DNA of 64,000 nt from Clostridium sp. BSD9I1 (GCF_900185645.1 NZ_FYAM01000024.1:354251-418250); one strand, 5' to 3'. Shown: positions 41,475 to 50,437, counted from the stretch's first letter. The notes: generated from the letters alone by a model not told the origin. Numbers and translations: made by a program.

Positions 41475-42683
41475 TTGGAAAAGCTTTATTATGAAAATCC
41501 ATATATGAATGAATTTACTGCTGAGATATTAAATATAGTTGAAAAAGATAATAAATATCATGTTGAATTAGATAAAACCTATTTTTATCCCGGTTCAGAA
41601 AATATGCCTTGTGATACAGGAAAAATAAATTCTCTCCCTGTGACTTATGTCTATGAGAATGATGAAAAAGTATATCATGTGCTTGAAACAAAGCCTATAA
41701 AAATTCATAAGGTGAAATGTACTATAAACTGGAGCAAAAAATATAATTATATGCAGCATAATCTTGGGAAGGCTTTACTTTCTCATTACTTTTTAGAACT
41801 ATTTAATGCAAATACAGTTAAATTTCACTATGAGGATAATTGCACTTATATTGATATAGATAAGGTTATTACCTTTGATGAAATCAAAAGAGTTGAGGAA
41901 ATGGCCAATAAAATAGTTTTTAACAACATCAGCATCGAAAGCTTTTATGCAACAAAATCAGAGCTAAAAAAACTATCGGTTAAGAAAGTTTCCCCAAAGG
42001 GAAATGAAAAGATTAGAGTAGTTAGAATTGAAGATATTATTATAGCTTCGTATGACGAACTACTTACAAATTCCACTATAGAGGCTCAAGTAATTAAAAT
42101 TGTTAAGTGGGAAACCTTGGGAAAGAATACTCGAATAGAATTTTTATGTGGCTCACGGGCAGTTTCTGATTACATTTTAAAACATGAGTACATAAAATCT
42201 ATGTTTAATTTACTAAAATGTGATAATGAAAAAGATGCCTTAGCAAAAGTGCAAAATCTTAGAAATGAACTCAATGATGCTCTAAGTGAAAAGGGAGTCT
42301 TAAAGGCACAGGTTGCGGAATATGAAGTTAAAGAGATTTTAAATAACTCTGAAAATATAAATGGCGTTAAGCTAATTAAAAATATATTTGACAATGGCGA
42401 TTTAAAGTACATAAACTTATTAGCTTCTAAATTAGTATCCTATCCTAAAGCTATAGTTTTATTTGCAATAAAAACTGAAGATAAAGCTCAATTAATTTTT
42501 ATGTGTTCAAAGGATTTAAAAGTTATAAGCATGAATTTACTTTTAAAGGATGCAATAACTTTAATTGATGGAAAAGGCGGTGGAAGCGACTTTTCAGCAC
42601 AAGGTGGAGGAAAAGATAATAATAATTTAACTTCCTGCATTGAGTATGCCTACAAGAAAGTGTGCACCCATCTTCAAGATTAA
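41475..42683 (+). CDS. AlaX-like protein with DHHA1 domain, editing site degenerate
   Basis: The 402-residue protein is laid out like long AlaX proteins that deacylate mischarged tRNA(Ala): N-terminal barrel (NPYMNEFTAEILNIVEK), a second-additional-domain region and a C-terminal DHHA1 domain with DGKGGGSDFSAQGGGKD. The zinc ligands seem lost: where the family has HxxxH, here MQHNLGKALLS aligns N96 and A100 to the histidines, and the C-x3-H block is replaced by IIASYDELLTNS (Y193, L197). It may therefore bind but not edit tRNA. TTG 41475 has AAGGAG 8 bases upstream. Confidence 0.8.
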   Translation: MEKLYYENPYMNEFTAEILNIVEKDNKYHVELDKTYFYPGSENMPCDTGKINSLPVTYVYENDEKVYHVLETKPIKIHKVKCTINWSKKYNYMQHNLGKALLSHYFLELFNANTVKFHYEDNCTYIDIDKVITFDEIKRVEEMANKIVFNNISIESFYATKSELKKLSVKKVSPKGNEKIRVVRIEDIIIASYDELLTNSTIEAQVIKIVKWETLGKNTRIEFLCGSRAVSDYILKHEYIKSMFNLLKCDNEKDALAKVQNLRNELNDALSEKGVLKAQVAEYEVKEILNNSENINGVKLIKNIFDNGDLKYINLLASKLVSYPKAIVLFAIKTEDKAQLIFMCSKDLKVISMNLLLKDAITLIDGKGGGSDFSAQGGGKDNNNLTSCIEYAYKKVCTHLQD

Positions 42684-42713
42684 TTTCATCATAGTAAATA
42701 TCAAAAAATAGCT

Positions 42714-42751
42714 AATCCCTAGTATCTAATGATGTTTAGACACTAGGGATT
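42714..42751 (-). terminator. Terminator of infC
   Basis: AATCCCTAGT and ACTAGGGATT form a perfect 10-bp stem with an 18-base loop. On the minus strand the stem is followed by AGCTATTTTTTG. Confidence 0.7.
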
Positions 42752-42779
42752 TAGTGACTATACTAAATTGCACTGCAAT

Positions 42780-43283
42780 TTATTTTTTCGGTGCTAAAAT
42801 CATAGTCATATTGTTTCCTTCAAGCTTTGCTGGTTTTTCAATAGTTCCAATTTCTCCTATTAACTCAACAAATGACTCCATAATCTTATACCCTACTTGA
42901 GTATTATTATTTTGTCTTCCTTTAAACCTAATGGAAACCTTAACTTTATCTTCATTAGTTAAAAACTTTTTAGCATTATTGGCTTTAATTTGAATGTCAC
43001 CCACATCAATTGTTGGACTTAATCTTACTTCTTTAAGATTAACAACCTTTTGATTTTTTCTGTTTTCCTTTTCCTTTTTAGATTGCTCATAAAGGAATTT
43101 ACTGTAGTCCATTATTCTACATACAGGTGGATTGGCATTAGGAGAAATCATAACTAAATCTAGTTCTCTCTCTTCAGCTATCATTAAAGCATCTCTTGTG
43201 CTTACAATTTTGCTTTCTTCTCCATCAATTAATCTAATTTCTTTTTCTCTAATCTGCTCGTTTAGCATAACATCCTTACTAAT
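42780..43283 (-). CDS. infC: Translation initiation factor IF-3 (lone, probable AUU start)
   Basis: IF-3 controls start-codon fidelity on the 30S subunit. The protein has both domains: [15 protein letters not shown] with [20 protein letters not shown], and [20 protein letters not shown] with [18 protein letters not shown] and [13 protein letters not shown] put the start at an ATT (43283), 7 bases after GGAGG, giving [10 protein letters not shown]; infC is the classic gene with an AUU start. ATG 43268 is the conservative alternative. The gene lacks the usual rpmI and rplT partners downstream, and the GRQNNNTQ loop departs from the common GRQ-x-x-H-T form, so it may be a second IF-3. Confidence 0.9.
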   Translation of the reverse strand: MSKDVMLNEQIREKEIRLIDGEESKIVSTRDALMIAEERELDLVMISPNANPPVCRIMDYSKFLYEQSKKEKENRKNQKVVNLKEVRLSPTIDVGDIQIKANNAKKFLTNEDKVKVSIRFKGRQNNNTQVGYKIMESFVELIGEIGTIEKPAKLEGNNMTMILAPKK

Positions 43284-43378
43284 AATACCGCCTCCAAAAT
43301 TTGATTTTATACAATATCTCTAGTATACCTTATTATTTGTCATATTACAAAGAATATATTCTAAAGGCGAATTTATTT

Positions 43379-44194
43379 TTAAAATGATGGAATTATTGCC
43401 CCTTTATAATTTTCTTCTATAAACTTTTTAATTTCTGGTGTGTTAATAGCCTCAACTAAAGCTTTAATATATTCTTTATCCTTATTATCTTCTTTTACTG
43501 CAATAATATTAGCATATGGTGAATCCTTTGCTTCAATTGCTAAAGCATCTTTAGTTGGATTTAATCCTGCTGGCAAAGCATAGTTTGTATTTATTACTGC
43601 TACATCAACATCTTTTAAAGTTCTTGGAAGCTGAGCTGCTTCTAACTCTTCTATTTTTATATTTTTAGGATTTTCAGTAATATCTAATTTAGTGATTAAT
43701 TCTCCTTCTTTAAACTTAGCAATTCCTTCTTTTTCAAGTAATCTTAAGGCCCTTGATCCATTTGTTGAATCATTTGGTACTGCTATTGTTGCTCCATCTT
43801 TTAAATCTTTTAAATTTTTAATTTTATCAGAGTATACTCCCATTGGTTCTAAGTGAACTTTCGCAACAGAAGTTAAATGAGTACCCTTTTCTTTATTAAA
43901 TTGTTCTAAGTAAGGAATATGTTGAAAGAAGTTTGCATCTAATTCTCCTTGTTCAACTGCTGTATTTGGAATAACATAATCATCAAACACCTTGATTTCT
44001 AAAGTATAACCTTTTTTCTCTAGTATAGGTTTTACCTTTTCTAATATTTGTGCATGTGGTTCTGGAGTTGCCCCAACAACTATCTTCTTTTTCTCTGCAG
44101 GCTGAGCTGCTTCCTTATTGCCACATCCTGTTAGACCAATTGCCCCTAAAACTACTGTACTTGCAAGTATTGCTGATAATATTCTCTTTTTCAT
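43379..44194 (-). CDS. metQ: Methionine ABC transporter substrate-binding lipoprotein
   Basis: This is the surface binding protein for methionine. The signal ends in LGAIGLTGC (lipobox, Cys at about 24). The mature protein carries KIVVGATPEPHAQILEKVKP, LDANFFQHIPYLEQFNKEKG and VAVPNDSTNGSRALRLLE-like residues (ATIAVPNDSTNGSRALRL), the standard NlpA/MetQ blocks. The 271 residues are normal. It is third in the SAM-riboswitch-controlled metNIQ operon, 31 bases after metI. Confidence 0.95.
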   Translation of the reverse strand: MKKRILSAILASTVVLGAIGLTGCGNKEAAQPAEKKKIVVGATPEPHAQILEKVKPILEKKGYTLEIKVFDDYVIPNTAVEQGELDANFFQHIPYLEQFNKEKGTHLTSVAKVHLEPMGVYSDKIKNLKDLKDGATIAVPNDSTNGSRALRLLEKEGIAKFKEGELITKLDITENPKNIKIEELEAAQLPRTLKDVDVAVINTNYALPAGLNPTKDALAIEAKDSPYANIIAVKEDNKDKEYIKALVEAINTPEIKKFIEENYKGAIIPSF

Positions 44195-44225
44195 TATAAA
44201 ATGCCCCCTATTTATTAAAATATTT

Positions 44226-44867
44226 TTATTTGTTTACTTTTTTATATATTAAAGTTCCTATGCTTTGAAGCACTTGAACTAAAACTACCAAAACTATTAC
44301 TGTAGCTATCAAAACATCATTTCTAAACATATGGTATCCATATCTTATTGCTACATATCCAAGGCCCCCTGCACCAATAGCTCCTGCCATTGCTGAAAAT
44401 CCTACTACACTAATTACTGTAAGAGTTATCCCTGATACAATAGAAGGAAGTGCTTCTGGCAGCATTACTTTGAATATAATTTGTAAAATACTGGCCCCAA
44501 AGGATTTTGCAGCTTCAACCACTCCTTTATCTACCTCTTTTAAAGCTGCTTCTATAATTCTTGTTACAAAAGGTGCTGAACCTATAGTCAGTGGCACAAT
44601 TGCAGCAGGTGTTCCAATGGACTTTCCTACTATAAACCTTGTCACTGGTATAAGTATTACCATCAAAACTATAAAAGGAAATGATCTTAAAATATTTATT
44701 ATTGTATCTAATACTTTATAAACCGCTTCATTTGGTTTTAATCCATCTTTAGCTGTTATTATCATTATAATTGCTGGTATAAATCCTATTAATACTGCTA
44801 AAGCTGTAGAAATTAAAACCATAATTAAAGTTTCACCTAAAGCTGGAAGTAATATTTGAGTTACCAT
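44226..44867 (-). CDS. metI: Methionine ABC transporter permease
   Basis: The 213-residue permease has five membrane spans and the MetI coupling loop KGVVEAAKSFGASILQIIFK followed by VMLPEALPSIVSGITLTVIS. The N terminus ALGETLIMVLISTALAVLIG is also typical. It forms the methionine channel with MetN. It begins 3 bases after the metN stop. Confidence 0.95.
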   Translation of the reverse strand: MVTQILLPALGETLIMVLISTALAVLIGFIPAIIMIITAKDGLKPNEAVYKVLDTIINILRSFPFIVLMVILIPVTRFIVGKSIGTPAAIVPLTIGSAPFVTRIIEAALKEVDKGVVEAAKSFGASILQIIFKVMLPEALPSIVSGITLTVISVVGFSAMAGAIGAGGLGYVAIRYGYHMFRNDVLIATVIVLVVLVQVLQSIGTLIYKKVNK

Positions 44868-44870
44868 ACT

Positions 44871-45827
44871 TTATAGCACCTCCCAATGTACATTTTTTTT
44901 ATCTAGATAAGAAGTAACTTGATTCTTCTTATCTTCTGTAGTATTAATTACAAGACTTCCAAGTACTATTCCATTAAACTTCTCAAGTTTTCCCCAAACA
45001 ATGGACACGTCTATGTTAAGTTCTCTAGCCATAGCTGTTATTACAGAACTCTTACTTATCTCCTTTGGGAAGAATAATTTTATATTTATCCCCTCTTCTG
45101 GCAATACCTCTTCTTCTCCTAAAAGATTTTCTAAATCTTTACTTGGATTTAAAAATACTTCTTCTACCTTTCCAGATTGAATTAATTTTCCACCTTCCAT
45201 TAAGGCAACTTTTGAGCAAGCTTCTTTTATAACCTCCATTTGATGAGTTACTATTACAATTGTTATACCTAATTTATTATTTATCTCTCTTAGTAATTCT
45301 AAAATGGACTTTGTGGTCTTAGGATCTAATGCTGAAGTAGCTTCATCACATAATAAAACTTCCGGATTAAGAGTTAATGCTCTTGCAATCGCCACCCTTT
45401 GCTTTTGTCCTCCACTTAGCTCCTTTGGCATACTTTGAGCCTTATCCTCTAATCCTACAAGAGATAAAAGTTCTCTTACTCTTTTATTTATATCTTCCTT
45501 ACTATACTTCCAGGTTTCCATAGGAAGAGCTATATTTTGCCACACATTTTTTCTATTTAACAAACTGAAATTTTGAAATATCATACCTATGTTTTTTCTA
45601 AACTCTCTAAGTTCTCTTTCCTTAAGTTCTTTTACTTCTTTGTTGTTTACCACTACGTTTCCTGAATCATAACCTTCAAGTCCATTTATACATCTTAAAA
45701 GCGTTGATTTCCCAGCCCCACTGTGTCCTACAATTCCATATATTTCTCCCTTTTCTATAGTAATACTTACATTTTGCAAAACCTGATCTTCTCCAAAAAA
45801 CTTATTAACATTATTTATTTCAATCAT
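44871..45827 (-). CDS. metN: Methionine ABC transporter ATPase with NIL domain
   Basis: The 318-residue ATPase shows Walker A GHSGAGKSTLLRCIN, Q-loop IFQNFSLLNRKNVWQNIALP, signature LSGGQKQRVAIARALTL and Walker B VLLCDEATSALDPKTTKSI. Residues from about 240 form the C-terminal NIL/ACT-like domain (SVITAMARELNIDVSIVWGK) that senses internal methionine and shuts the transporter. GGGGGTG precedes the ATG. It leads the metNIQ operon and is preceded by the SAM riboswitch. Confidence 0.96.
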   Translation of the reverse strand: MIEINNVNKFFGEDQVLQNVSITIEKGEIYGIVGHSGAGKSTLLRCINGLEGYDSGNVVVNNKEVKELKERELREFRKNIGMIFQNFSLLNRKNVWQNIALPMETWKYSKEDINKRVRELLSLVGLEDKAQSMPKELSGGQKQRVAIARALTLNPEVLLCDEATSALDPKTTKSILELLREINNKLGITIVIVTHQMEVIKEACSKVALMEGGKLIQSGKVEEVFLNPSKDLENLLGEEEVLPEEGINIKLFFPKEISKSSVITAMARELNIDVSIVWGKLEKFNGIVLGSLVINTTEDKKNQVTSYLDKKNVHWEVL

Positions 45828-45849
45828 TGCTGCACCCCCTATTATCTAA

Positions 45850-46012
45850 TAAAAAAATAAAGACCTAAGGATAACCTTAGGTCTGAAAAGATCCCGTCTA
45901 CCCTCATCTCTCAGCTTACGCTGCAGGATTTAGCACCTTATATATATCACAATAATATATATTGGTTGCCGGGTTTCATCGGGCCAGTCCCTCCACCACT
46001 CTTGATAAGTCC
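45850..46012 (-). promoter_or_regulatory. SAM-I riboswitch (S box) with terminator, metNIQ leader
   Basis: On the minus strand CTTATCAAGAGTGGTGGAGG starts the aptamer, followed by GACTGGCCCGATGAAACCCG, GCAACC, then GGTGCTAAATCC and GCTGAGAGATGAGGGTAGAC (each part of the conserved S-box core). A terminator AGACCTAAGG-ATAA-CCTTAGGTCT plus TTATTTTTTT lies at 45850-45884. Excess SAM should stop transcription of metNIQ. Confidence 0.97.
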
Positions 46013-46158
46013 TATTCGCTTTTATTGTTTTTTATTATATTACCATAGTCAAAGGTTGTCAATAACTTTTTTTTCTAATGATTCTGTAAAATGTGACATT
46101 ATCAATTCTCCATCATATATTATAGTACAAGCTTGGGATGTTATCTTAGCCTTATGAT

Positions 46159-46292
46159 GCACATCTCAATCAATTGAGATGTGATGATTTATTGCAAAAT
46201 AGAAGACTTTTATAAATCATGCACGAAAACATCTCAGCTAACTAATATGTGTTGATTTATAACGAAATCCAAGATTTATATAAATCATGCAT
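46159..46292 (+). repeat. Two tandem small repeats (family S) before the Asp-box protein gene
   Basis: 46159-46222 (CACATCTCAATCAATTGAGA ... TATAAATCATGCA) and 46225-46292 (AACATCTCAGC ... GTTGATTTATAACGAAATCC ... AAATCATGCATA) are consecutive divergent copies in the same direction. They end 24 bases before the next gene's start and form its 5' region. Confidence 0.7.
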
Positions 46293-46315
46293 AACTCATA
46301 TAAGGAGTGATGTTT

Positions 46316-47737
46316 ATGAATAGATTTGAAAAAATAACACCTTTTAATGGTTTTTATGAAGACCCTAATTTAGGACATCAGAATAATTATGCCTGGGCTA
46401 TGGGGGAATTAGGCAATTATATATATGTTGGGGTAGGAAAAAATATAGTTTATACAGTTTTAAGATTCGTCTTTAATCTGCCTGAACAATATATACCCGA
46501 AGTATTTATCCCAAGACCTTCCATAAACCCAGGAGCTGAAATTTGGCGTTATAACAAAGATGGATCTGAAAATTGGACACAAGTTTATAAGTCTAATCCT
46601 CAAGATGGCATAGGCGATTTTAGATATATGATTAACTACACTACAGCATCAGGAAAAAAAGTATTATTAGCTGCTGCTAATTCATTTTCATCTGCAGTGA
46701 AAATGTTAATGTCCGAAGATGGTGAGCACTGGGAAGACGTAAGTGATGGTCTCACAGAAGGTGATACAGCAAGAGCCATGGTAGAGCATAACGGAAGAAT
46801 GTATTTAGGCGTAATGAAAGGACTTGGTGGAAGTTTAGAGACTATTTTATATGAAACAAATGAACCTGAAAATGGGTGGACACGAGTTCAAATAGGAACA
46901 GGAGCAAATAATCCTCGCGGAGAAATCGCTTCAATGGAAAGCTTCAATAATCATCTTTATATTGGCACATCTCCCCCTGGAGGATTTGAAGTTTGGAGAA
47001 CTAATAGGGTATCCCCTATAGAGAATGATTGGAAACTTGTTGTAGATAAAGGTGCTGGTGAAGCCTTAAATCAATTACCTTTAAGCATGAAAGCTTTCAA
47101 AGGAGATTTATACGTTGGAACAGGAATATGGTTTGGAGTTTTCAGTATAGACCCTAGCCAAAGGTTTGTTCCCCCAAAAGGCTTTGATCTTATACGCGTT
47201 TCATCTAATGACGCTTGGAAGGTAGTTATAGGAAATGAAGCTATTTCTCCTACAAATCCAACTACTAGAGGAATTAGAAGACCCAATATTCCAGCTGGTC
47301 TTTGGGATATTTCTAATGCTTACTGCTGGCAGCTTGATGTTCATAACAATAGGCTGTATTTAGGCACCTGGGATGATTCAATATTATTTGCCACTTTATT
47401 GAAAACTTTAATAGCAAGATTTCCTAGCATTATATCAAGATTATCTGCCTCAAATACAGAAAATCAGGCAGCCTTAAATGTTGATTCCTTAGACTTCGAC
47501 TACAATTATGCACCACTAATAGAATCCCTTATACAATCTTTAGCTACTATGAAAGGTACCTTTGGTGGAGACTTGTGGGTTTCCAATGATGGCTCAGACT
47601 GGAGATATATAAGCTTAAACGGCCTTGGAAATCCTCGTAATTATGGTTTAAGAAATCTACTTCCTTCAAAGAATGGTAAACTCTATATTGGAACTGCTAA
47701 TCCTTTTGAAGGATGCGAAGTCTGGGTTTCAAGATAG
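46316..47737 (+). CDS. Asp-box-like repeat protein of unknown function
   Basis: The 473-residue protein has repeated Trp-containing strand motifs such as GSENWTQVYKS, MSEDGEHWEDVSDGL, PENGWTRVQIG and VSNDGSDWRYISLNGLGNPR. Two (SEDGEHW and SNDGSDW) resemble the S-x-D-G-x-x-W Asp-box of sialidase-type beta-propellers, so a propeller fold is plausible. No signal peptide or membrane helix is seen. I do not recognise the family and give no function. ATG 46316 (MNRFEKIT) follows AAGGAG by 9 bases. The gene is preceded by small repeats and followed by composite repeat copy C. Confidence 0.72.
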   Translation: MNRFEKITPFNGFYEDPNLGHQNNYAWAMGELGNYIYVGVGKNIVYTVLRFVFNLPEQYIPEVFIPRPSINPGAEIWRYNKDGSENWTQVYKSNPQDGIGDFRYMINYTTASGKKVLLAAANSFSSAVKMLMSEDGEHWEDVSDGLTEGDTARAMVEHNGRMYLGVMKGLGGSLETILYETNEPENGWTRVQIGTGANNPRGEIASMESFNNHLYIGTSPPGGFEVWRTNRVSPIENDWKLVVDKGAGEALNQLPLSMKAFKGDLYVGTGIWFGVFSIDPSQRFVPPKGFDLIRVSSNDAWKVVIGNEAISPTNPTTRGIRRPNIPAGLWDISNAYCWQLDVHNNRLYLGTWDDSILFATLLKTLIARFPSIISRLSASNTENQAALNVDSLDFDYNYAPLIESLIQSLATMKGTFGGDLWVSNDGSDWRYISLNGLGNPRNYGLRNLLPSKNGKLYIGTANPFEGCEVWVSR

Positions 47738-47759
47738 TAGGTATAACTAACAGGATATT

Positions 47760-48241
47760 GTGACTTTTTTAATGTTAAATCTTCCGTATGGGTTCTGCAC
47801 TGTTAATGAAACATCTCATCTTACTGAGATGTGCTAATTTATAACAAAATCATAGATTTCTATAAATTATGCAACGCGTTCACTACGCAAATGAGCTCCA
47901 ATATCTGTCAATTTAAATCTCCTAAACTTTCTAAACTCGATGACGCTCAAACAGTAGAAAGTTCTTTATGCTGATTTAAATTGACAGATAAAAAGCTTCT
48001 AATTGCTTGTTCAATGCTTTCTACAATACAGAATCCATAGTAGAAAGCATTGAATAAACTCCAGAGTGGCTTTATTTATAAATTTAAAATACCGTATAGA
48101 GCCTCCTACTGTCTGAGCGACAGCGAGTTTAGGAGGCTTAGATATTTTGAATCTATAAATATTAGCCACTCTTAGCGAAATGAACGCTTTCCTAGATGCA
48201 AATTCTATACGGTAGGTTCAACATTATCTTAAAATATCATA
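47760..48241 (+). repeat. Composite structured repeat, copy C (type I fused to type II, linker lost)
   Basis: A type I module (47760 to about 48037, containing a small repeat at 47802) joins directly to a type II module (about 48040-48241) lacking its first arm end. The whole linker is missing. Tip arms are AAACTTTCTA/TAGAAAGTT and CCTCCTA/TAGGAGG, with the apical sequence in type I changed to CGATGACGCTCAAACAG. It separates two rightward genes. Confidence 0.9.
47802..47874 (+). repeat. Small repeat (family S) inserted in copy C
   Basis: GTTAATGAAACATCTCATC, TTACTGAGATGTGCTAATTT, and ATAACAAAATCATAGATTTC then TATAAATTATGCAA form a 73-bp unit with an internal ACATCTCA/TGAGATGT hairpin. It interrupts the outer arm of the type I module at the same point as in copy A. 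Confidence 0.9.
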
Positions 48242-48321
48242 CTATTTCTATAATATGATGAACCTTTAGTAACCTATTCAAATATACTAATTATGTAAGT
48301 TATAAAATAAAGGAGAAAATC

Positions 48322-49260
48322 ATGCTTTCTAACGAGCAATTTGTAAAAAATTCATTAGAACTAAACTTATTCTTCTTACGAATAATGAAGGAACATCTAA
48401 TCTTTGTAAGTGCTTTCCTTATGCCTAAAGACGCTTACTTAATGGGTAATATTAATACTTTAAAATCCAATCTTGAAAAGTTGCTTGGACATACAATAAT
48501 GTTATCAAGAGGAGTTATATCTCCAGCTGTGGACGAAACTGGTGATATAGTTACAAAATATACATTAAAAGCTGAAGACACTACAGAATTTTATACCGGC
48601 TTACCAATTGACACAAAATTTACAAAGGCAGAACTTGCACTCCCTAAATTCAATGCTATGGAGACTACTAAAGGACTTACCGAAAAAGTATTTTCATTAA
48701 ATCAAAAAATCATGGATGTCATGAATACCGTTATTAAAATAAAATCAACGCTAAAAGAAAATGTTTTTAAATGCAAGATGTTTATAGGACTTTACCCTGC
48801 ACTTACAGAACATGTGCTAGAAGAAGCATTGTTTTATTTTAGTATGCTTACAAAGCTACAAAAAAGAGTTGATATGGACATAAATAAAGAAATCGTTAAA
48901 CAGGAAAGCTTCTGGAATGAAATTATGGCAGAACACTCAAAATTTATAAGGGGAATGTTAGATCCAACAGAAGAAATATTAATTGAAATGGCTGATAAGT
49001 TTGGCGATGAATTTGATGAGTTAAATAAGAGAGCATTAAAACTTTTTGATGATATGTCAAAAATTAAAGAAGTAACTAGAGATAGCTTAAAAGCTACTAC
49101 AAAACTTAGAGATTTCAAAATTCAAGGAACAGAAGGCATACTTTCTTGCAAAGTAAAATCTATAATATTGCCCCTACTTTCTGATCACGTTTTAAGAGAA
49201 GCAAATCATTACTTAAAGGCACTTAAGAGCTTGGATATAAATAGTAAGACAAAACGATAG
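48322..49260 (+). CDS. DUF2935 protein (double ferritin-like helical bundle)
   Basis: The 312-residue protein is all helical and has two related halves, each with an E-x-x-x-H-like element: ELNLFFLRIMKEHLIFVSAF in the first and ESFWNEIMAEHSKFIRGMLD in the second, plus similar HTIMLSRGVISP and HVLEEALFYFSM sections. This is the DUF2935 pattern, known from sporulating Firmicutes; one member has a published ferritin-like double bundle fold, and the conserved E and H residues may bind metal. Its role is unknown. AAGGAG precedes the ATG at 48322. Confidence 0.82.
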   Translation: MLSNEQFVKNSLELNLFFLRIMKEHLIFVSAFLMPKDAYLMGNINTLKSNLEKLLGHTIMLSRGVISPAVDETGDIVTKYTLKAEDTTEFYTGLPIDTKFTKAELALPKFNAMETTKGLTEKVFSLNQKIMDVMNTVIKIKSTLKENVFKCKMFIGLYPALTEHVLEEALFYFSMLTKLQKRVDMDINKEIVKQESFWNEIMAEHSKFIRGMLDPTEEILIEMADKFGDEFDELNKRALKLFDDMSKIKEVTRDSLKATTKLRDFKIQGTEGILSCKVKSIILPLLSDHVLREANHYLKALKSLDINSKTKR

Positions 49261-49285
49261 ATTTTAGTCAACTTAACAGGATATT

Positions 49286-49944
49286 ACGACATTTTTAATG
49301 TTAAATCTTCCGTATGGGTTCTGCATTTAAGAAAGCGTTCACTACGCAAACAAGCTCTAATATCTCTCGATTTAAATTGAGAGATAAAGAGCTTTTAATT
49401 GCTTGTTCAATGCTTTCTACAATGCAGAATTCATACTAAATTTAACATTAAAAATGTCTTCATTCACACTGCTGAAGGGCTGGTAAGCCCGCAGACCGAT
49501 AGGTCGTAAGGTATTAAGTATTCTATTTTTTATCAGAAATCCTTTATTGTACTACCCTATCTTTAACTTGTAAGTTTTTTTGTTTATTTAGTGTAAGTTC
49601 TTGTAACGTTAAGGACTGCCGTCCTAAAAGATCTTTATGTGCTAAATCCTAAATACTTAGAAATTCAGTTAGCTGAATTTCTTCCTTTAGTAGGTGTAGG
49701 TGATATTTTTAATGTTGAACATATAGTATAGAATTTACATCGTAGAAAGCATTGAGTAAGCTCCAGAGTGGCTTTATTTATAAATTTAAAATACCGTATA
49801 GAGCCTCCTACTGTTTGAGCCTAAGGCGAGTTTAGGAGGCTTAGGTATTTTGAATTTATAAATATTAGCCACTCTTAGCGAAATGAGCGCTTTCCTAGAT
49901 GCAAATTCTATACAGTAGGTTCAACATTATCTTAAAACATCGTA
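49286..49944 (+). repeat. Composite structured repeat, copy D (full, short type I)
   Basis: The type I module is 49286-49458, shortened: the tip arms and apical motif are absent, so CTCTCGATTTAAATTGAGAG closes the hairpin. The linker 49459-49701 has GGGCT-GGTA-AGCCC, GACC-GATA-GGTC and AGGAC-TGCC-GTCCT. Type II is 49702-49944 with CCTCCTA/TAGGAGG. It lies between convergent genes, 25 bases after the DUF2935 stop and 11 before the PNPOx-family stop. Confidence 0.93.
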
Positions 49945-49955
49945 CTATTTCTATA

Positions 49956-50420
49956 TTATCTTCTTGCCTTACCTGTAACATTTTCAATAGATATTTTTAT
50001 AACTTTCACTCTGTTATTTGCTCCTTTAATGTGTTCTATTCCTAGCTCCATATAACCTTTTGAGTACTTGTCTAATATTCCTACAAGTGCATTATACTTT
50101 TCATCATTATACACTTCTTCAGCCTTTCCAAAAACTATTGCGCTCTCATAATTAGTTGTAAATTTTTCAGCTATAGGCTGAGTTTTTCCCACAACACAAA
50201 AGGATGTCTTGCTATTATTTTTAATGTTATCAAGTTTATGTCCTGTTACTGCACAATGAAAATAAATTGCATCATTGATATAAACATAGCTAAGGGGTAC
50301 ACCGTAGGCATATCCCTCTTCATTTACTGTCGATAAAATTCCATACTCACCTTTTCTTAATATTTCTATAGCATCTGTTGTATCTATACCTCTGTCTTTT
50401 CTTCTGATTTCTCTAAACAT
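49956..50420 (-). CDS. Pyridoxamine 5'-phosphate oxidase-family protein (NimA-like)
   Basis: The 154-residue protein belongs to the FMN-binding split-barrel family near NimA: MFREIRRKDRGIDTTDAIEI, LRKGEYGILSTVNEEGYAYG and VPLSYVYINDAIYFHCAVTG, then HKLDNIKNNSKTSFCVVGKT are consistent. NimA-like members reduce nitro compounds or bind flavin; substrate unknown here. It follows the 329-residue membrane-anchored protein by 18 bases, with a GAGGA ribosome site. Confidence 0.87.
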   Translation of the reverse strand: MFREIRRKDRGIDTTDAIEILRKGEYGILSTVNEEGYAYGVPLSYVYINDAIYFHCAVTGHKLDNIKNNSKTSFCVVGKTQPIAEKFTTNYESAIVFGKAEEVYNDEKYNALVGILDKYSKGYMELGIEHIKGANNRVKVIKISIENVTGKARR

Positions 50421-50437
50421 TTTTATCCTCCTCTATT

